Source of the DNA: Sinorhizobium sp. 8-89
GTDB taxonomy: Bacteria; Pseudomonadota; Alphaproteobacteria; Rhizobiales; Rhizobiaceae
DNA: 64,000 bases
Direction of reading: 5' to 3'
Assembly: GCF_030124325.1 (NCBI RefSeq)
Contig: NZ_JASKLR010000005.1
Location: 301,846 to 365,845, forward strand
The position numbers were made by a program, and so were the translations under genes. How positions within the stretch are numbered: position 1 is the stretch's first letter; every line of letters begins with the position of its first letter. Below are positions 29,222 through 38,568 of the stretch, in pieces. The notes beneath the pieces were generated by a model. That model made no database searches, had not been told where the DNA came from, and saw only the letters and a program-made list of their open reading frames with translations.

Positions 29222-29278
29222 GTTTATATCGCGCGAACGGCGGAGGGCGCTTCGGCTCAAGCGCGCCCACCGGGCGCG

Positions 29279-29572
29279 TCAGATCTCTTCGCCGAATTTG
29301 TCACGAACAAGCGCGTCGAGGGCATTGAGCGCCTCTTCTGCCTGGGCGCCGCTGGCGTTGACAAAGACGGTACAGCCCGTGCTGGCCGCAAGCATCATCA
29401 GGCCCATGATCGACGTGCCGCCAACCGTCATACCGTCCTTGGAGACGGTGATTTCGGCGTCATAGGCTTCGACGGTCTGGACGAATTTCGCCGACGCCCG
29501 TGCATGCAGGCCGCGTTTGTTTATGATCAGCAGCTCGCGCGTCAGCGACATGGCGGGGCGATGGTCCATCAT
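29279..29572 (-). CDS. HPr phosphocarrier protein (PTS)
   Basis: A 97-residue HPr that carries phosphate from enzyme I to EIIA proteins in the cytoplasm. The phosphorylated His is in NKRGLHARASAKF, and the regulatory serine region is GGTSIMGLMML, the target of HPr kinase. ATG 29572 overlaps the EIIA stop (ATGA) and has GAGTGGAAA before it; a second start at 29551 would remove seven residues. With EIIA and HprK nearby and no sugar permease visible, this is a regulatory phosphorelay rather than a sugar uptake PTS. Confidence 0.95.
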   Translation of the reverse strand: MMDHRPAMSLTRELLIINKRGLHARASAKFVQTVEAYDAEITVSKDGMTVGGTSIMGLMMLAASTGCTVFVNASGAQAEEALNALDALVRDKFGEEI

Positions 29573-29970
29573 TTTCCACTCAGCACGCGGCTGGCGACAT
29601 TGATGTATTTGCGTCCCGCCTCGGAGGCCTCGACGAGGGCCTTGTCCATGTCACTTTCGCCGCGAACGCCGGCAAGCTTGATCAGCATCGGCAGATTGAC
29701 GCCCGCAATCACCTCTACGCTGCCGCTGCGCATGACCGAGATGGCGAGGTTGGATGGCGTGCCGCCGAACATGTCCGTCAGAATGATGACGCCATTGCCC
29801 ACGTCGGCGCCAGCAACTGCATCGAGTATATCCTGACGCCGCTGGTCCATGTCGTCTTCGGGCCCGATGCAGACGGTCTCGATAGCTTTTTGCGGACCGA
29901 CGACATGCTCCAACGCATGCCGAAACTCTTCCGCCAGCTTGCCATGGGTGACAAGCACAAGTCCGATCAT
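29569..29970 (-). CDS. PTS system EIIA component, mannose family
   Basis: A 133-residue EIIA of the mannose class. The phosphorylated His is the one in LVTHGKLAEEF near the N-terminus, and GVIILTDMFGGTPSNLA is the conserved second motif. The domain stands alone, without the IIB, IIC and IID parts needed for sugar uptake, which is typical of the incomplete regulatory PTS of alphaproteobacteria. HPr starts within its stop codon. hprK lies 158 bases upstream on the same strand. Confidence 0.95.
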   Translation of the reverse strand: MIGLVLVTHGKLAEEFRHALEHVVGPQKAIETVCIGPEDDMDQRRQDILDAVAGADVGNGVIILTDMFGGTPSNLAISVMRSGSVEVIAGVNLPMLIKLAGVRGESDMDKALVEASEAGRKYINVASRVLSGK

Positions 29971-30128
29971 GGGTGTCTTTGCTCCAACTGCATATGCAAC
30001 TCTCGTTGATGGTCAGATATCGCAATGCAGCAATTTCGTCCACCTGCTGGGGCGGCCATCTTGGCAAGGAAAAGGCGAAGTGCAAGCCAAAAATGCCGAA
30101 AAAGCAGCCCTTCTGCCCCCGGATAAGG

Positions 30129-30587
30129 CTAAAGTGCTAATTTTTTGGGTAGCAATGCGTGCAGTGCATCGAGCGGCGAGACGAGGGTTTCAACGGGAAC
30201 GCGCAACAGCGGCAGAGTTCGCCCAATTTGTAGCTGCAACTCCTCGTTCTCGGGTGGCAGACGCGGGTCGCGGGACGGCCTGGCCGGCATGATCGCCCAG
30301 TCCAGAACGCAGGCGGACACCGTTTCGACGGCGACGATGCCGCCGCCGCGAATCTCGATCAGACCGCGAATGGATGCAGGGCAGCGGGCGATGATCCGGT
30401 TATTCTCGAGGGTAAGATCGACCCGGTCATCGGCGACGAGCGCCGCAAAACGTCCGCGGCGCCTCGCCTCGGAAATGCAGGAAAGGGCGAAGGCCGATTT
30501 GCCCGAGCCGGAGGGGCCGGTAATCAGAAATCCGGCCGTGCCGAGAACGATTGCCGTTGCGTGGATATTGCAAGTTGGCGCGGTCAC
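30129..30587 (-). CDS. hprK: HPr kinase/phosphorylase, short C-terminal-domain form
   Basis: HprK phosphorylates HPr at serine and thereby couples metabolism to PTS signalling. The protein has only 152 residues, about half of the Gram-positive form: the catalytic domain with Walker A ITGPSGSGKSAFAL, the VADDRVDL segment and the IRGLIEIRGGGIV signature is present, and the N-terminal domain is missing. This short form is the rule in Rhizobiales, so it is not a truncation. GTG 30587 overlaps the chvG stop, linking the gene to the chvI-chvG transcript. Confidence 0.93.
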   Translation of the reverse strand: MTAPTCNIHATAIVLGTAGFLITGPSGSGKSAFALSCISEARRRGRFAALVADDRVDLTLENNRIIARCPASIRGLIEIRGGGIVAVETVSACVLDWAIMPARPSRDPRLPPENEELQLQIGRTLPLLRVPVETLVSPLDALHALLPKKLAL

Positions 30588-32383
30588 TGGTGCGGCTCGG
30601 CCGGCAGCGAGAGGATGAACCGGGCGCCAGTCACGTGCCCGCCTTGCCCGACAATGTTTTCCGCCTTCAGCGTGCCGCCATGCGCTTCGGCGATCTGGCG
30701 TGAAATCGAAAGGCCGAGACCGGAATTCTGACCGAAGTCCTCGCCTTCCGGCCGGTCGGTATAGAAGCGCTCGAAAATCCGATCGATGTCTTCGGCTTGA
30801 ATGCCCGGACCATTGTCCTCCACAAAGACGAGACAGCGGGAACGCAACCGAGTCAGGCGGATGATAATGCGGCCATTCTGCTCCGGGACGAAAGAGCGGG
30901 CGTTTTCGATGAGGTTCGTGATGATCTGGCTGATGCGCAGCTCATAGCCGCTGACGACGAAGCTCGCTCGCGGATTGTCCTTGCGATCGATGACGAAGTC
31001 CAGGAGCACCGGCTTCTTCTTGCTGCGAATCTGTCGGGAAATATCGATGAGATCGCCAAGCAGCTTCTCCAGGTCGACTTTCTTGGCGTCGCTGCGCGCC
31101 AGCTCTGCATCGAGTCGCGACGCATCGGAAATATCGCTGATCAGCCGATCGAGGCGGCGCACGTCGTGCTGGATGACGTCGAGCAGCCGTTTTTTCGAAT
31201 CCTCGTTGCGCGCGAGCGGCAGGGTCTCGACAGCGCTGCGCAGCGATGTGAGCGGGTTCTTGAGCTCATGGCTGACGTCGGCGGCAAAGTTCTCGATCGC
31301 CGCGATGCGATCGTAGAGCGCCGTCGTCATTTCGCGGAGCGCCACCGACAGGTTGCCGATCTCGTCCTGGCGTGAGGAGAAGTCCGGGATTTCCTCCCGT
31401 TCCTTCGCGCCGCCGCGGCGCACCCGAATCGCGGCAGCCGACAGCCTTCTCAGCGGATTGGCGATGGTCGACGAAAGAAGCAGAGACAGGATGACGTTGA
31501 CGAGCGCAGCGACGCCGAAAACGCGGATGATCGCCAGGCGCTCGGCATGGACGATCTTGTCGATGTCGCCAGCCTGCGTCGAAAGCAGCAGCACCCCGAG
31601 CACCGCGCGGAACCGCTGCACCGGCACGGCGACCGAAACGATCAGCTCGCCCTTCTCCGTCACCCGCACGACGGCACCGCGCACGCCGGTAAGCGCGTTC
31701 ATGACCTCCGGGTAGATCGAGCCGTTGCCGCCCGGTGGCTCCTTATAGAGCGGCAGGTCGCCGGGCTGCAGCAGCCGGTTGAGCCACATGCTGAGCTTGT
31801 CGGCGATGCCTGTCGTCTCCGGATCGACCGGCGGAAGATCGAAGCGCAGGATCTGACCGCCGCTATAGAGATGACGGGAGTCGAGAAGCAGATCGGCATC
31901 GGCGTCGAAGAGGCGCGCGCGTGTCCGCGTCGGGGAAATCAGGCGTCTCAGGACGGGCGCTACCCGTTCCTGGATGATCGGAAACTCGAGATCCTCGTCG
32001 CTCGGCAGCGGTGTGATGCTTTCGCCGGCCTGGAGTTCGAGCAGCTTCTCCGGATCGATGGTGATCGAGTTGGTATCGACCGATGCGGAGGCGGAAATCG
32101 CCCCGGCGATGATCTCGCCCTGGGTCAGCAGGCTTTCAACCCGGGCGTCGATCAGACCTTCCCGGAACTGGTTGAGGTACATGATGCCGCCGACGAGCAC
32201 CACGAGCGCGACGAGGTTGAAGAAGACGATGCGCCGGGTGAGGCTGGAAAAGACGGCATTGCCGAACAGGCGGCGGATCAGGGTGAAGGGATGCGCCCAT
32301 CGGCGCTGGCTGCGCGTCGATGCCCGCCCTTCAATATCCTCCAGATCGCCCTGCAAGACGTCTACCAAGTCTCCCGCTCCCAC
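30584..32383 (-). CDS. chvG: Sensor histidine kinase ChvG (ExoS)
   Basis: A 599-residue inner-membrane kinase that senses acid or envelope stress and controls exopolysaccharide, motility and symbiosis genes through ChvI. Topology: a short cytoplasmic N-terminus, membrane segment 1 (IVFFNLVALVVLVGGIMYL), a periplasmic domain of about 200 residues, segment 2 (IIRVFGVAALVNVILSLLLS), HAMP, then the H-box ADVSHELKNPLTSLRSA, N-box TNLIENARSF and G-box SGLGLSISRQIAEAHGG. GTG 32383 is the start given; a few more internal starts are possible. In agreement with other rhizobia, hprK follows with a 4-base overlap. Confidence 0.95.
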   Translation of the reverse strand: MGAGDLVDVLQGDLEDIEGRASTRSQRRWAHPFTLIRRLFGNAVFSSLTRRIVFFNLVALVVLVGGIMYLNQFREGLIDARVESLLTQGEIIAGAISASASVDTNSITIDPEKLLELQAGESITPLPSDEDLEFPIIQERVAPVLRRLISPTRTRARLFDADADLLLDSRHLYSGGQILRFDLPPVDPETTGIADKLSMWLNRLLQPGDLPLYKEPPGGNGSIYPEVMNALTGVRGAVVRVTEKGELIVSVAVPVQRFRAVLGVLLLSTQAGDIDKIVHAERLAIIRVFGVAALVNVILSLLLSSTIANPLRRLSAAAIRVRRGGAKEREEIPDFSSRQDEIGNLSVALREMTTALYDRIAAIENFAADVSHELKNPLTSLRSAVETLPLARNEDSKKRLLDVIQHDVRRLDRLISDISDASRLDAELARSDAKKVDLEKLLGDLIDISRQIRSKKKPVLLDFVIDRKDNPRASFVVSGYELRISQIITNLIENARSFVPEQNGRIIIRLTRLRSRCLVFVEDNGPGIQAEDIDRIFERFYTDRPEGEDFGQNSGLGLSISRQIAEAHGGTLKAENIVGQGGHVTGARFILSLPAEPHQ

Positions 32384-32573
32384 GACGGAGTTTTCCGTCG
32401 CCTTCTTTTTCCTTGCGCCGGCACAGCGACCGGCCTCTCATCTGCCTCGTCCCGGCCGGCGGGGTTTTTGCCTATGGATGGCTTACGGCCTGCCCGACGG
32501 GGCCTCTTTCGCGTCGCCGTTACGCCATTTCTGCATGATCCACAATCTCCGTTGTGGCAAGTCGGAGGGGCCG

Positions 32574-33299
32574 TCAGGCTGTTTCGCGAAAACGGTAGCC
32601 GACGCCGTAGAGCGTTTCGATCATGTCGAAGTCGTTGTCGACCATCTTGAATTTCTTGCGAAGCCGTTTGATGTGGCTGTCGATCGTGCGGTCATCCACA
32701 TAGACCTGCTCATCATAGGCGGCATCCATCAGTGCGTCTCGGCTCTTCACCACACCCGGACGCTGCGCCAGCGAGTGCAGGATGAGAAACTCCGTGACCG
32801 TGAGGGTCACCGATTCGTTCTTCCAGGTGCAGGTGTGGCGCTCCTGGTCCATGACGAGCTGGCCGCGTTCCAGCGAACGGGACGGGGCATCGGAAGTCTT
32901 CGCCGTGCCCATGGGGCCGGCCGCCGCGAGGTCGCGGTTCGGCGCGCGACGCAGGATCGCCTTGACACGCTCGACCAGCAGGCGCTGGGAGAATGGCTTG
33001 GTGATGAAATCGTCGGCGCCCATCTTGAGGCCGAAGAGTTCGTCGATTTCCTCGTCCTTTGAGGTGAGGAAAATGACCGGCAGGTCGGATTTCTGCCGCA
33101 GGCGGCGCAAGAGTTCCATGCCGTCCATGCGCGGCATCTTGATGTCGAAGATCGCGAGTTGCGGCGGACGCGCCAGCAGGCCTTCGAGCGCCGATGCACC
33201 GTCGGTATAAGTTTCGACCTTGTAGCCCTCGGCTTCCAGCGCGATGGACACAGATGTCAGGATATTGCGGTCGTCATCGACAAGCGCGATGGTCTGCAT
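32574..33299 (-). CDS. chvI: Response regulator ChvI
   Basis: ChvI (241 residues), an OmpR-family DNA-binding regulator and partner of ChvG. Phospho-acceptor D52 is in [13 protein letters not shown]8 to D10 form the acidic pocket, and TKPF contains the conserved Lys. The C-terminal winged helix has [18 protein letters not shown] and [20 protein letters not shown] 33299 gives the N-terminus [18 protein letters not shown] known from rhizobia; the 20 extra codons to 33359 are not conserved. The 190-base gap to chvG holds a small hairpin (32540-32557). Confidence 0.96.
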   Translation of the reverse strand: MQTIALVDDDRNILTSVSIALEAEGYKVETYTDGASALEGLLARPPQLAIFDIKMPRMDGMELLRRLRQKSDLPVIFLTSKDEEIDELFGLKMGADDFITKPFSQRLLVERVKAILRRAPNRDLAAAGPMGTAKTSDAPSRSLERGQLVMDQERHTCTWKNESVTLTVTEFLILHSLAQRPGVVKSRDALMDAAYDEQVYVDDRTIDSHIKRLRKKFKMVDNDFDMIETLYGVGYRFRETA

Positions 33300-33629
33300 C
33301 GTATTCAACTCCGTCTTTTGAGGTCCGGGTGGCCGGAACCGCTTCAAGAACCGCGGCAACCGCGAGTCACCGGCGTTACTTGAGTATAAACGTGGAACAA
33401 ATTGTGGCGAAGCACAAAAGGCCCGCGGCTAATCGTCGAGCGGGCAGCCGTTAAATGTGACTTGGCAAAGGGAGATTCAACCGATTAAAAAATGCATATT
33501 TTTCTTTAAATCGATTAATATACTGATATCATTATTGTTTTAGGAATCGATATCTTGTCTTCGATCTAGCTTGCCGGTATGTTCCGACAGAATTCAATAC
33601 CAATGGCCAATGACAAAGGAAGCTTGACC
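33300..33629. other. Divergent regulatory region between chvI and pckA
   Basis: The 330 bases separate two divergently transcribed genes. The half next to chvI has ordinary base composition. The half next to pckA (33480-33550) is strikingly AT-rich. Besides the operator-like palindrome annotated separately I see no gene; a frame from 33579 merely extends pckA. Confidence 0.7.
33506..33521 (+). promoter_or_regulatory. pckA promoter with palindromic operator-like box
   Basis: TTAAATCGATTAA (33506-33518) is a near-perfect palindrome overlapping a TAATAT that could be the -10 region (33516-33521). A related half-site (CGATTAAA) lies at 33482-33489. In S. meliloti pckA is under a LacI-type regulator, PckR; such regulators bind palindromes with a central CG, so this is a fair candidate. 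The assignment is inference. Confidence 0.4.
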
Positions 33630-35240
33630 ATGGAGCAACTCGGCACCCGCAATCCCTCGAACGGACTGGAAACAATCGGCTTTTCGGACCTGGCTTTCGT
33701 CCGCTACAACCTCGAGGCAGCGGAGCTTTACGAGGACGCCCTTCGCCGGGGCGAGGCGCAAGTGACGGCGCATGGCGCCCTCTGCGCACGGACCGGCCAG
33801 CACACGGGCCGCTCCCCCAAGGACAAGTTCGTCGTCCACGACGCGGCGACCGCTGATCAGATCTGGTGGGACAACAATAACGCGATCTCGCCGGAAAACT
33901 TCGAGCGCCTGCGGCAGGACATGCTTGATCATGCCAAGGGCAAGTCGCTCTACGTGCAGGACCTCGTTGGTGGTGCCGATCCGGCGCATGCTCTGCCGAC
34001 GCGCGTCATTACCGAACTCGCCTGGCATTCGCTGTTCATCCGCAACCTCCTGATCCGCCCGGCGCGCGAAGCGCTGGCAGGTTTCGAGCCGAAGCTGACG
34101 ATCATCGATCTGCCGAGCTTCAGGGCGAATCCGGAGCGTCACGGCTGCCGCAGCGAGACGGTGATCGCCTGCGACCTGACGAACGGTCTCGTCCTGATCG
34201 GCGGTACGTCCTATGGCGGCGAAATGAAGAAGTCGGTCTTCACGGTGCTCAACTATCTGCTGCCGAAGAAGGCCGTCATGCCGATGCATTGCTCGGCCAA
34301 TGTCGGTCCCGCGGGAGACACCGCGATCTTCTTTGGCCTGTCGGGCACGGGCAAGACCACGCTCTCTGCCGATCCGACCCGCACGCTCATCGGCGACGAC
34401 GAGCACGGGTGGGGCGAGGACGGCGTCTTCAATTTCGAAGGCGGCTGCTATGCCAAGGCGATCAGGCTTTCGGCCTCGGCTGAACCGGAGATCTACGCGA
34501 CGACCCGGCGCTTCGGCACCGTGATGGAGAACGTCGTCCTGGATAAGCGTCGGGTGCCTGACTTCGACGATGATTCGCTGACGGAAAACACCCGTTGCGC
34601 CTATCCGCTGGACTTCATTCCGAATGCCAGCGAGACCGGAACGGCGCCGCAGCCGCGCACCGTCATCATGTTGACTGCGGACGCCTTTGGCGTCATGCCG
34701 CCGATCGCCAGGCTGACGCCGGAACAGGCGATGTATCACTTCCTGTCCGGGTACACGGCAAAGGTCGCCGGAACGGAAAAGGGCGTGACCGAGCCGGAAG
34801 CGACCTTCTCGACCTGCTTCGGCGCTCCGTTCATGCCGCGCCATCCGTCCGAATACGGCAACCTGCTGAAGGACCTGATTGCCAAGAACGGCGTCACCTG
34901 CTGGCTGGTCAATACCGGCTGGACCGGCGGCGCCTACGGCACCGGAAACCGCATGCCGATCAGGGTGACGCGCGCGCTGCTTTCGGCGGCACTCGACGGC
35001 TCGCTCAACGATGCGTCGTTCCGCACCGACGCGAACTTCGGCTTTGCAGTGCCGGTGTCGGTGCCGGGCGTGGACGACGGTATTCTCGATCCGCGCTCGA
35101 CATGGGCGGACGGTGTTGCCTATGACGCGCAGGCGCGCCGCCTGGTCGACATGTTCATCGCCAACTTTGCCAAGTTCGAAAACCATGTCGACGGCAGTGT
35201 GCGCGACGCGGCTCCGGGAGCGAAGGTCGCCGCCGAATAA
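33630..35240 (+). CDS. pckA: Phosphoenolpyruvate carboxykinase (ATP)
   Basis: PckA (536 residues) converts oxaloacetate to phosphoenolpyruvate, the entry to gluconeogenesis needed for growth on dicarboxylates. The P-loop [16 protein letters not shown], the metal site [22 protein letters not shown] and, near the end, [14 protein letters not shown] are diagnostic. ATG 33630 is preceded by AAAGGAAG and gives the N-terminus [20 protein letters not shown] and the length of the S. meliloti enzyme; earlier starts at 33579 and 33603 add unconserved residues. Confidence 0.97.
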   Translation: MEQLGTRNPSNGLETIGFSDLAFVRYNLEAAELYEDALRRGEAQVTAHGALCARTGQHTGRSPKDKFVVHDAATADQIWWDNNNAISPENFERLRQDMLDHAKGKSLYVQDLVGGADPAHALPTRVITELAWHSLFIRNLLIRPAREALAGFEPKLTIIDLPSFRANPERHGCRSETVIACDLTNGLVLIGGTSYGGEMKKSVFTVLNYLLPKKAVMPMHCSANVGPAGDTAIFFGLSGTGKTTLSADPTRTLIGDDEHGWGEDGVFNFEGGCYAKAIRLSASAEPEIYATTRRFGTVMENVVLDKRRVPDFDDDSLTENTRCAYPLDFIPNASETGTAPQPRTVIMLTADAFGVMPPIARLTPEQAMYHFLSGYTAKVAGTEKGVTEPEATFSTCFGAPFMPRHPSEYGNLLKDLIAKNGVTCWLVNTGWTGGAYGTGNRMPIRVTRALLSAALDGSLNDASFRTDANFGFAVPVSVPGVDDGILDPRSTWADGVAYDAQARRLVDMFIANFAKFENHVDGSVRDAAPGAKVAAE

Positions 35241-35253
35241 AGATCGCTGGCTA

Positions 35254-35269
35254 TGATTCACGTGAAACC
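35254..35269. other. parS-like sequence beside the pckA terminator
   Basis: TGATTCACGTGAAACC matches the ParB site consensus TGTTTCACGTGAAACA at 14 of 16 positions, including the whole TTCACGTGAAAC core. It sits between pckA and its terminator stem. A cluster of such sites would mark an origin-proximal region; see the findings. Confidence 0.4.
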
Positions 35270-35290
35270 CGGCCTCGAAGGCCGGGTTTT
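35265..35290 (+). terminator. Intrinsic terminator of pckA
   Basis: AAACCCGGCCT (35265-35275) pairs perfectly with AGGCCGGGTTT (35279-35289) around CGA, and ends in a short T-run. It lies 24 bases after the pckA stop. Confidence 0.88.
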
Positions 35291-35397
35291 CGCGTTTATC
35301 CTGTTTGTTTTCAAGCGCTTCGTTCTGGCTTCTTGAAAATGCGCAACTACGAATGGAGAATCGGACACTCTTTTCTTGGTGTTGCCCTGTACCAGAG

Positions 35398-35444
35398 TGA
35401 TTTTGGAGTGTTTCAATCCAAAGTCATGAACGTGATCGATTCTA
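35398..35444. repeat. Dispersed intergenic repeat with AACGTGATCGATTCTA, copy 1
   Basis: The stretch shares an exact 16-mer (35429-35444) and a preceding TGATTTTGG with positions 50134-50180. Both copies lie in gene-free DNA. It looks like a second, smaller repeat family, separate from RIME. Confidence 0.55.
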
Positions 35445-35520
35445 ATGAGTTAGAGGGGCAGGGGAGCCACTTGCACCTCCCCGCTGCACTCGTGCAATAG
35501 AAGCGGTCAAGGGAGCAAAC

Positions 35521-35955
35521 ATGGCCAGCGATCCGCTATACATAAACGACCGCATCGTCATTGCCGGCTGGGAATTGACGGAGCAGTTCGTGCTGGCCGG
35601 CGGACCGGGCGGACAGAATGTCAACAAGGTATCGACGGCCGTCCAGCTCTTCTTCGACATTCAGGCCTCGCCGTCGCTGCCGGACCAGGTAAAGGCGAAT
35701 GCACTGAGGCTCGCGGGCCGCCGTGTGTCCAAGGACGGCGTGCTGATGATCGAGGCAAATCGGTTTCGCAGCCAGGAACGCAACAGAGAGGATGCCCGGG
35801 AGCGGCTGAAGGAGCTGATCCTGAAGGCGGCCGAACCACCACCGCCGCCGCGCAAGAAGACCAGGCCGACCCGCAGTTCGATCGAGCGGCGGCTGAAGGA
35901 AAAATCCGGTCGCGCCGAAATCAAGAAGCTTCGCGGCCGGCCGGGCGGCGAGTGA
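35521..35955 (+). CDS. arfB: Peptidyl-tRNA hydrolase ArfB (ribosome rescue)
   Basis: A 144-residue protein of the YaeJ/ArfB family that frees ribosomes stalled at the end of broken mRNAs by cutting the peptidyl-tRNA bond. The catalytic GGQ lies in LAGGPGGQNVNKVSTAV, and the basic C-terminal tail (KKTRPTRSSIERRLKEKSGR ...) enters the mRNA channel. Its length matches the family. It is the first gene after the pckA terminator and probably has its own promoter within 35300-35520. Confidence 0.94.
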   Translation: MASDPLYINDRIVIAGWELTEQFVLAGGPGGQNVNKVSTAVQLFFDIQASPSLPDQVKANALRLAGRRVSKDGVLMIEANRFRSQERNREDARERLKELILKAAEPPPPPRKKTRPTRSSIERRLKEKSGRAEIKKLRGRPGGE

Positions 35956-36057
35956 GCGTTGCGGGGCGACACGCAAGCGAATCTTTCTTGCGCTCCCTTG
36001 ATCTTTTGCCGGTGTCGCCCTCTCTTATCGGAGGGCATGGAGAAAGAGGAGACAACC

Positions 36058-36531
36058 ATGGGTTTGTTCAGCTTTATCAAGAATGCCGGCAAGAAGCTCG
36101 GGATTGGCGGCGACGACACATCGCCGGATGCCGACAGCGTCCAGAAGGAGCTTGCCTCCCATGACCTCGGCACGAAAGACGTGCAGGTCGAAGTCGTGGA
36201 CGACAAGGTCGTTCTGAAGGGCGTCGTCAAGGACCAGTCGACGTTTGAAAAGGCCGTCATGGCCGTCGGCAACACGCTCGGCGTCTCGGCCGTCGAGGCA
36301 TCCGACCTCAAGGTCGCGGAAGGAGGCGCCGCGCCGGCGCCCGCCAAGGCGCCTGTCTTCTACACCGTGAAGAAGGGCGACAATCTCTGGAAGATTGCCG
36401 AGGCGCAGTACGGCAAGGGCAAAGGCGCCAAACACACGGTAATCTTCGAAGCGAACAAGCCGATGCTGAAAGACCCTGACAAGATCTATCCCGGACAGGT
36501 TCTGCGCATTCCGGATCTGGACGCCGGCTGA
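36058..36531 (+). CDS. BON and LysM domain protein
   Basis: A 157-residue protein like E. coli YgaU (Kbp), a cytoplasmic potassium-binding protein. Residues about 20-85 form a BON domain (DVQVEVVDDKVVLKGVVKD), then an Ala/Pro-rich linker, then a LysM domain at about 100-155 (FYTVKKGDNLWKIAEAQYG, PDKIYPGQVLRIP). There is no signal peptide, which agrees with an intracellular role. AAAGAGGAGA precedes the ATG. Stress induction is common in the family, but nothing in the promoter shows it here. Confidence 0.9.
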   Translation: MGLFSFIKNAGKKLGIGGDDTSPDADSVQKELASHDLGTKDVQVEVVDDKVVLKGVVKDQSTFEKAVMAVGNTLGVSAVEASDLKVAEGGAAPAPAKAPVFYTVKKGDNLWKIAEAQYGKGKGAKHTVIFEANKPMLKDPDKIYPGQVLRIPDLDAG

Positions 36532-36739
36532 GCGGGCGGTATTTTCGGGTGGCAACCAGGTCCCGCAAAGACTAAGGCGCGTCGAGCGTGGACGAATTCG
36601 CACAACACGCCTTACTTCTTTTCATGCATGGCGTTGTCGCACTGCACGCGTTTGGGCGACATGCATTGGATCGCTGGCGATTTCGGGTTTGGCGAATTGA
36701 GCTCCGTCGATCGCCGCAGCGAAGCACGGGATACGGGCG

Positions 36740-37351
36740 ATGCAGGTGCTGCCGAAAGGGATAAGACACATTCCGGGCTTCCTCGACCGCTCCCGCCAGG
36801 TGGAATTGGTCGAGGCTGTCCGCCTCGTCGTAGCCGAGGCGCCGCTCTTCGTGCCGGAAATGCCGAAGACCGGCAAGCCGATGTCGGTGCGAATGACCAA
36901 TTGCGGTCCGCTCGGCTGGGTCACCGATCGGGAGCGGGGTTATCGCTACCAAGGTGAGCACCCGGTAACGGGCAAGCCCTGGCCTGCAATGCCGGCGGCA
37001 CTGCTCGATATCTGGCGCGCCGTGTCGGCGAGCGACAAGCAGCCGGAGGCCTGCCTCGTCAACTTCTATTCCGCAGACGCGCGCATGGGTCTGCATCAGG
37101 ACAGGGACGAACGGGATCTCGAGACAGCTGTGGTTTCGATTTCTCTCGGCGATACTTGCCTTTTCCGTGTCGGCGGCAAGGAACGCGGCGGACGGACCGT
37201 CTCGTTCAAGCTTGCGAGCGGCGACGTCGTCGTGCTCGGCGGCGAAGGGCGGCTCGCCTTCCATGGCGTCGACCGCATCTATCCGAATACGTCGACGCTC
37301 TTGAAGAATGGTGGCCGGCTGAACCTCACCTTGCGCCGCGTCAATCCTTGA
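36740..37351 (+). CDS. alkB: DNA/RNA alkylation repair dioxygenase AlkB
   Basis: AlkB (203 residues) removes methyl groups from 1-methyladenine and 3-methylcytosine with Fe(II), oxygen and 2-oxoglutarate. The iron ligands are HQDRDE and the His in FHGVDRIY; the 2-oxoglutarate arginines are in RLNLTLRRVNP at the C-terminus. The N-terminal nucleotide-recognition lid contains VRMTNCGPLGWVTD. The preceding 208 bases show no gene. It converges with coaA; no clear terminator was found in the 221-base gap. Confidence 0.95.
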   Translation: MQVLPKGIRHIPGFLDRSRQVELVEAVRLVVAEAPLFVPEMPKTGKPMSVRMTNCGPLGWVTDRERGYRYQGEHPVTGKPWPAMPAALLDIWRAVSASDKQPEACLVNFYSADARMGLHQDRDERDLETAVVSISLGDTCLFRVGGKERGGRTVSFKLASGDVVVLGGEGRLAFHGVDRIYPNTSTLLKNGGRLNLTLRRVNP

Positions 37352-37572
37352 AGAGGAGCGAGGCCGACGCCGGCACGACGTGAGCGCCGCTTGCGTTCAT
37401 CCCGATTTCGCCAAAACCCGTCTCCTCAAGGGGAGGGGCTTGCGCGCCTCGCCCGTCCGGTGCGGCAACGTCAGAACTTCCGAACCATTGAGACATGGAT
37501 GGAGCAGGGCGCGGCATCGGAAGCCCTCTCTCTTATGGGGAGGGGTCTTATCGGATCGCGTGAAAGTTCCGC

Positions 37573-38568
37573 TCACAGCTTCCTGAGCGCCACCGTCTGG
37601 GTGAGGTGGTTCGGACCCTTCTGCAGGATCAGATCGGCGCGCGGTCGCGTCGGCAGGATGTTCTGGTGCAGGTTTTTCAGGTTGATGTTGTGCCAGAGTC
37701 CTTCGGCGATGGCGCGTGCCGCATCCTCGCCGATCGTCGCGTAGCGATGGAAGAAGGATTGCGGATCCTTGAAGGCCGTCTCGCGCAGCCGCATGAAGCG
37801 GCTCACGTACCAGCTGTGAATGAGGCTTTCCTCGGCATCGATATAGATCGAGAAATCGAAGAAATCCGACACCATCGGCACGATCTTGCCGTCGGCCGGC
37901 AGATTGCGCGACTGCAGCACGTTGATCCCTTCGAAAATCAGGATGTCCGGCCGGTCGATGGTCTGGAACCGGTCCGGGATGACGTCATAGGTCAAATGCG
38001 AATAGGTAGGCGCCTTGACATTCGGCTGGCCCGCCTTGATCGCCGAGAGGAAGCGCAGGAGTGCGCCAATGTCGTAGCTCTCTGGAAAACCCTTGCGATC
38101 CATCATGTTTTCCCGCTGCAGGATGGCGTTCGGGTAGAGAAAGCCGTCGGTGGTGATCAGGTCGACCTTCGGGCTCGAGGGCCAGCGCGCCAAAAGTTCG
38201 GCGAGAATGCGCGCCGTCGTGGACTTGCCCACGGCGACCGAACCGGCGATGCCGATGACGAAGGGTGTCTTCGTTTCGTCGGACATGCTCAGGAACCGCT
38301 TGCGTTGCTGGAACAGGATCTGCGAGGCCTCGACATGGGCCGACAGCAGCCGCGACAGCGACAGATAGATCCGGCGTACCTCGCCGAGATCGACCGGGTC
38401 GTTGAGCGAGCGCAGGCGTTGCACCTCATCGGCCGTCAGCGTCAACGGCGTGTCGGCACGAAAACGCGACCATTCCTCGGCCGAGAACACGTGGTAGGGC
38501 GAATAGTCTCCGCCCTGGAGGTTGCCCGGAATATCTGCGGCGTCGATGTCTTTCGCGGCGATAGTCAT
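37573..38568 (-). CDS. coaA: Pantothenate kinase, type I
   Basis: CoaA (331 residues) phosphorylates pantothenate, the first and controlling step of coenzyme A synthesis. Walker A is [15 protein letters not shown] near residue 108, the pantothenate region is [12 protein letters not shown], and YDVIPDRF and FEGINVLQ follow. Its start overlaps the hisE stop by four bases, so it is the last gene of the his operon. This his-coaA linkage is usual for Rhizobiales. Confidence 0.96.
   Translation of the reverse strand: MTIAAKDIDAADIPGNLQGGDYSPYHVFSAEEWSRFRADTPLTLTADEVQRLRSLNDPVDLGEVRRIYLSLSRLLSAHVEASQILFQQRKRFLSMSDETKTPFVIGIAGSVAVGKSTTARILAELLARWPSSPKVDLITTDGFLYPNAILQRENMMDRKGFPESYDIGALLRFLSAIKAGQPNVKAPTYSHLTYDVIPDRFQTIDRPDILIFEGINVLQSRNLPADGKIVPMVSDFFDFSIYIDAEESLIHSWYVSRFMRLRETAFKDPQSFFHRYATIGEDAARAIAEGLWHNINLKNLHQNILPTRPRADLILQKGPNHLTQTVALRKL

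Noticed and set aside
30129..30587. Truncated, non-functional hprK
   Set aside because: The length of 152 residues is that of the short form found throughout Rhizobiales; the Walker A and signature regions are intact.
33594..35261. 555-codon open frame on the minus strand
   Set aside because: Exactly antisense to pckA; no start signal and no motifs.
36572..36739. Cys-containing small frames on the minus strand upstream of alkB
   Set aside because: Frames such as MSPKRVQCDNAMHEKK are very short, lack a ribosome site and could not be tied to any family.
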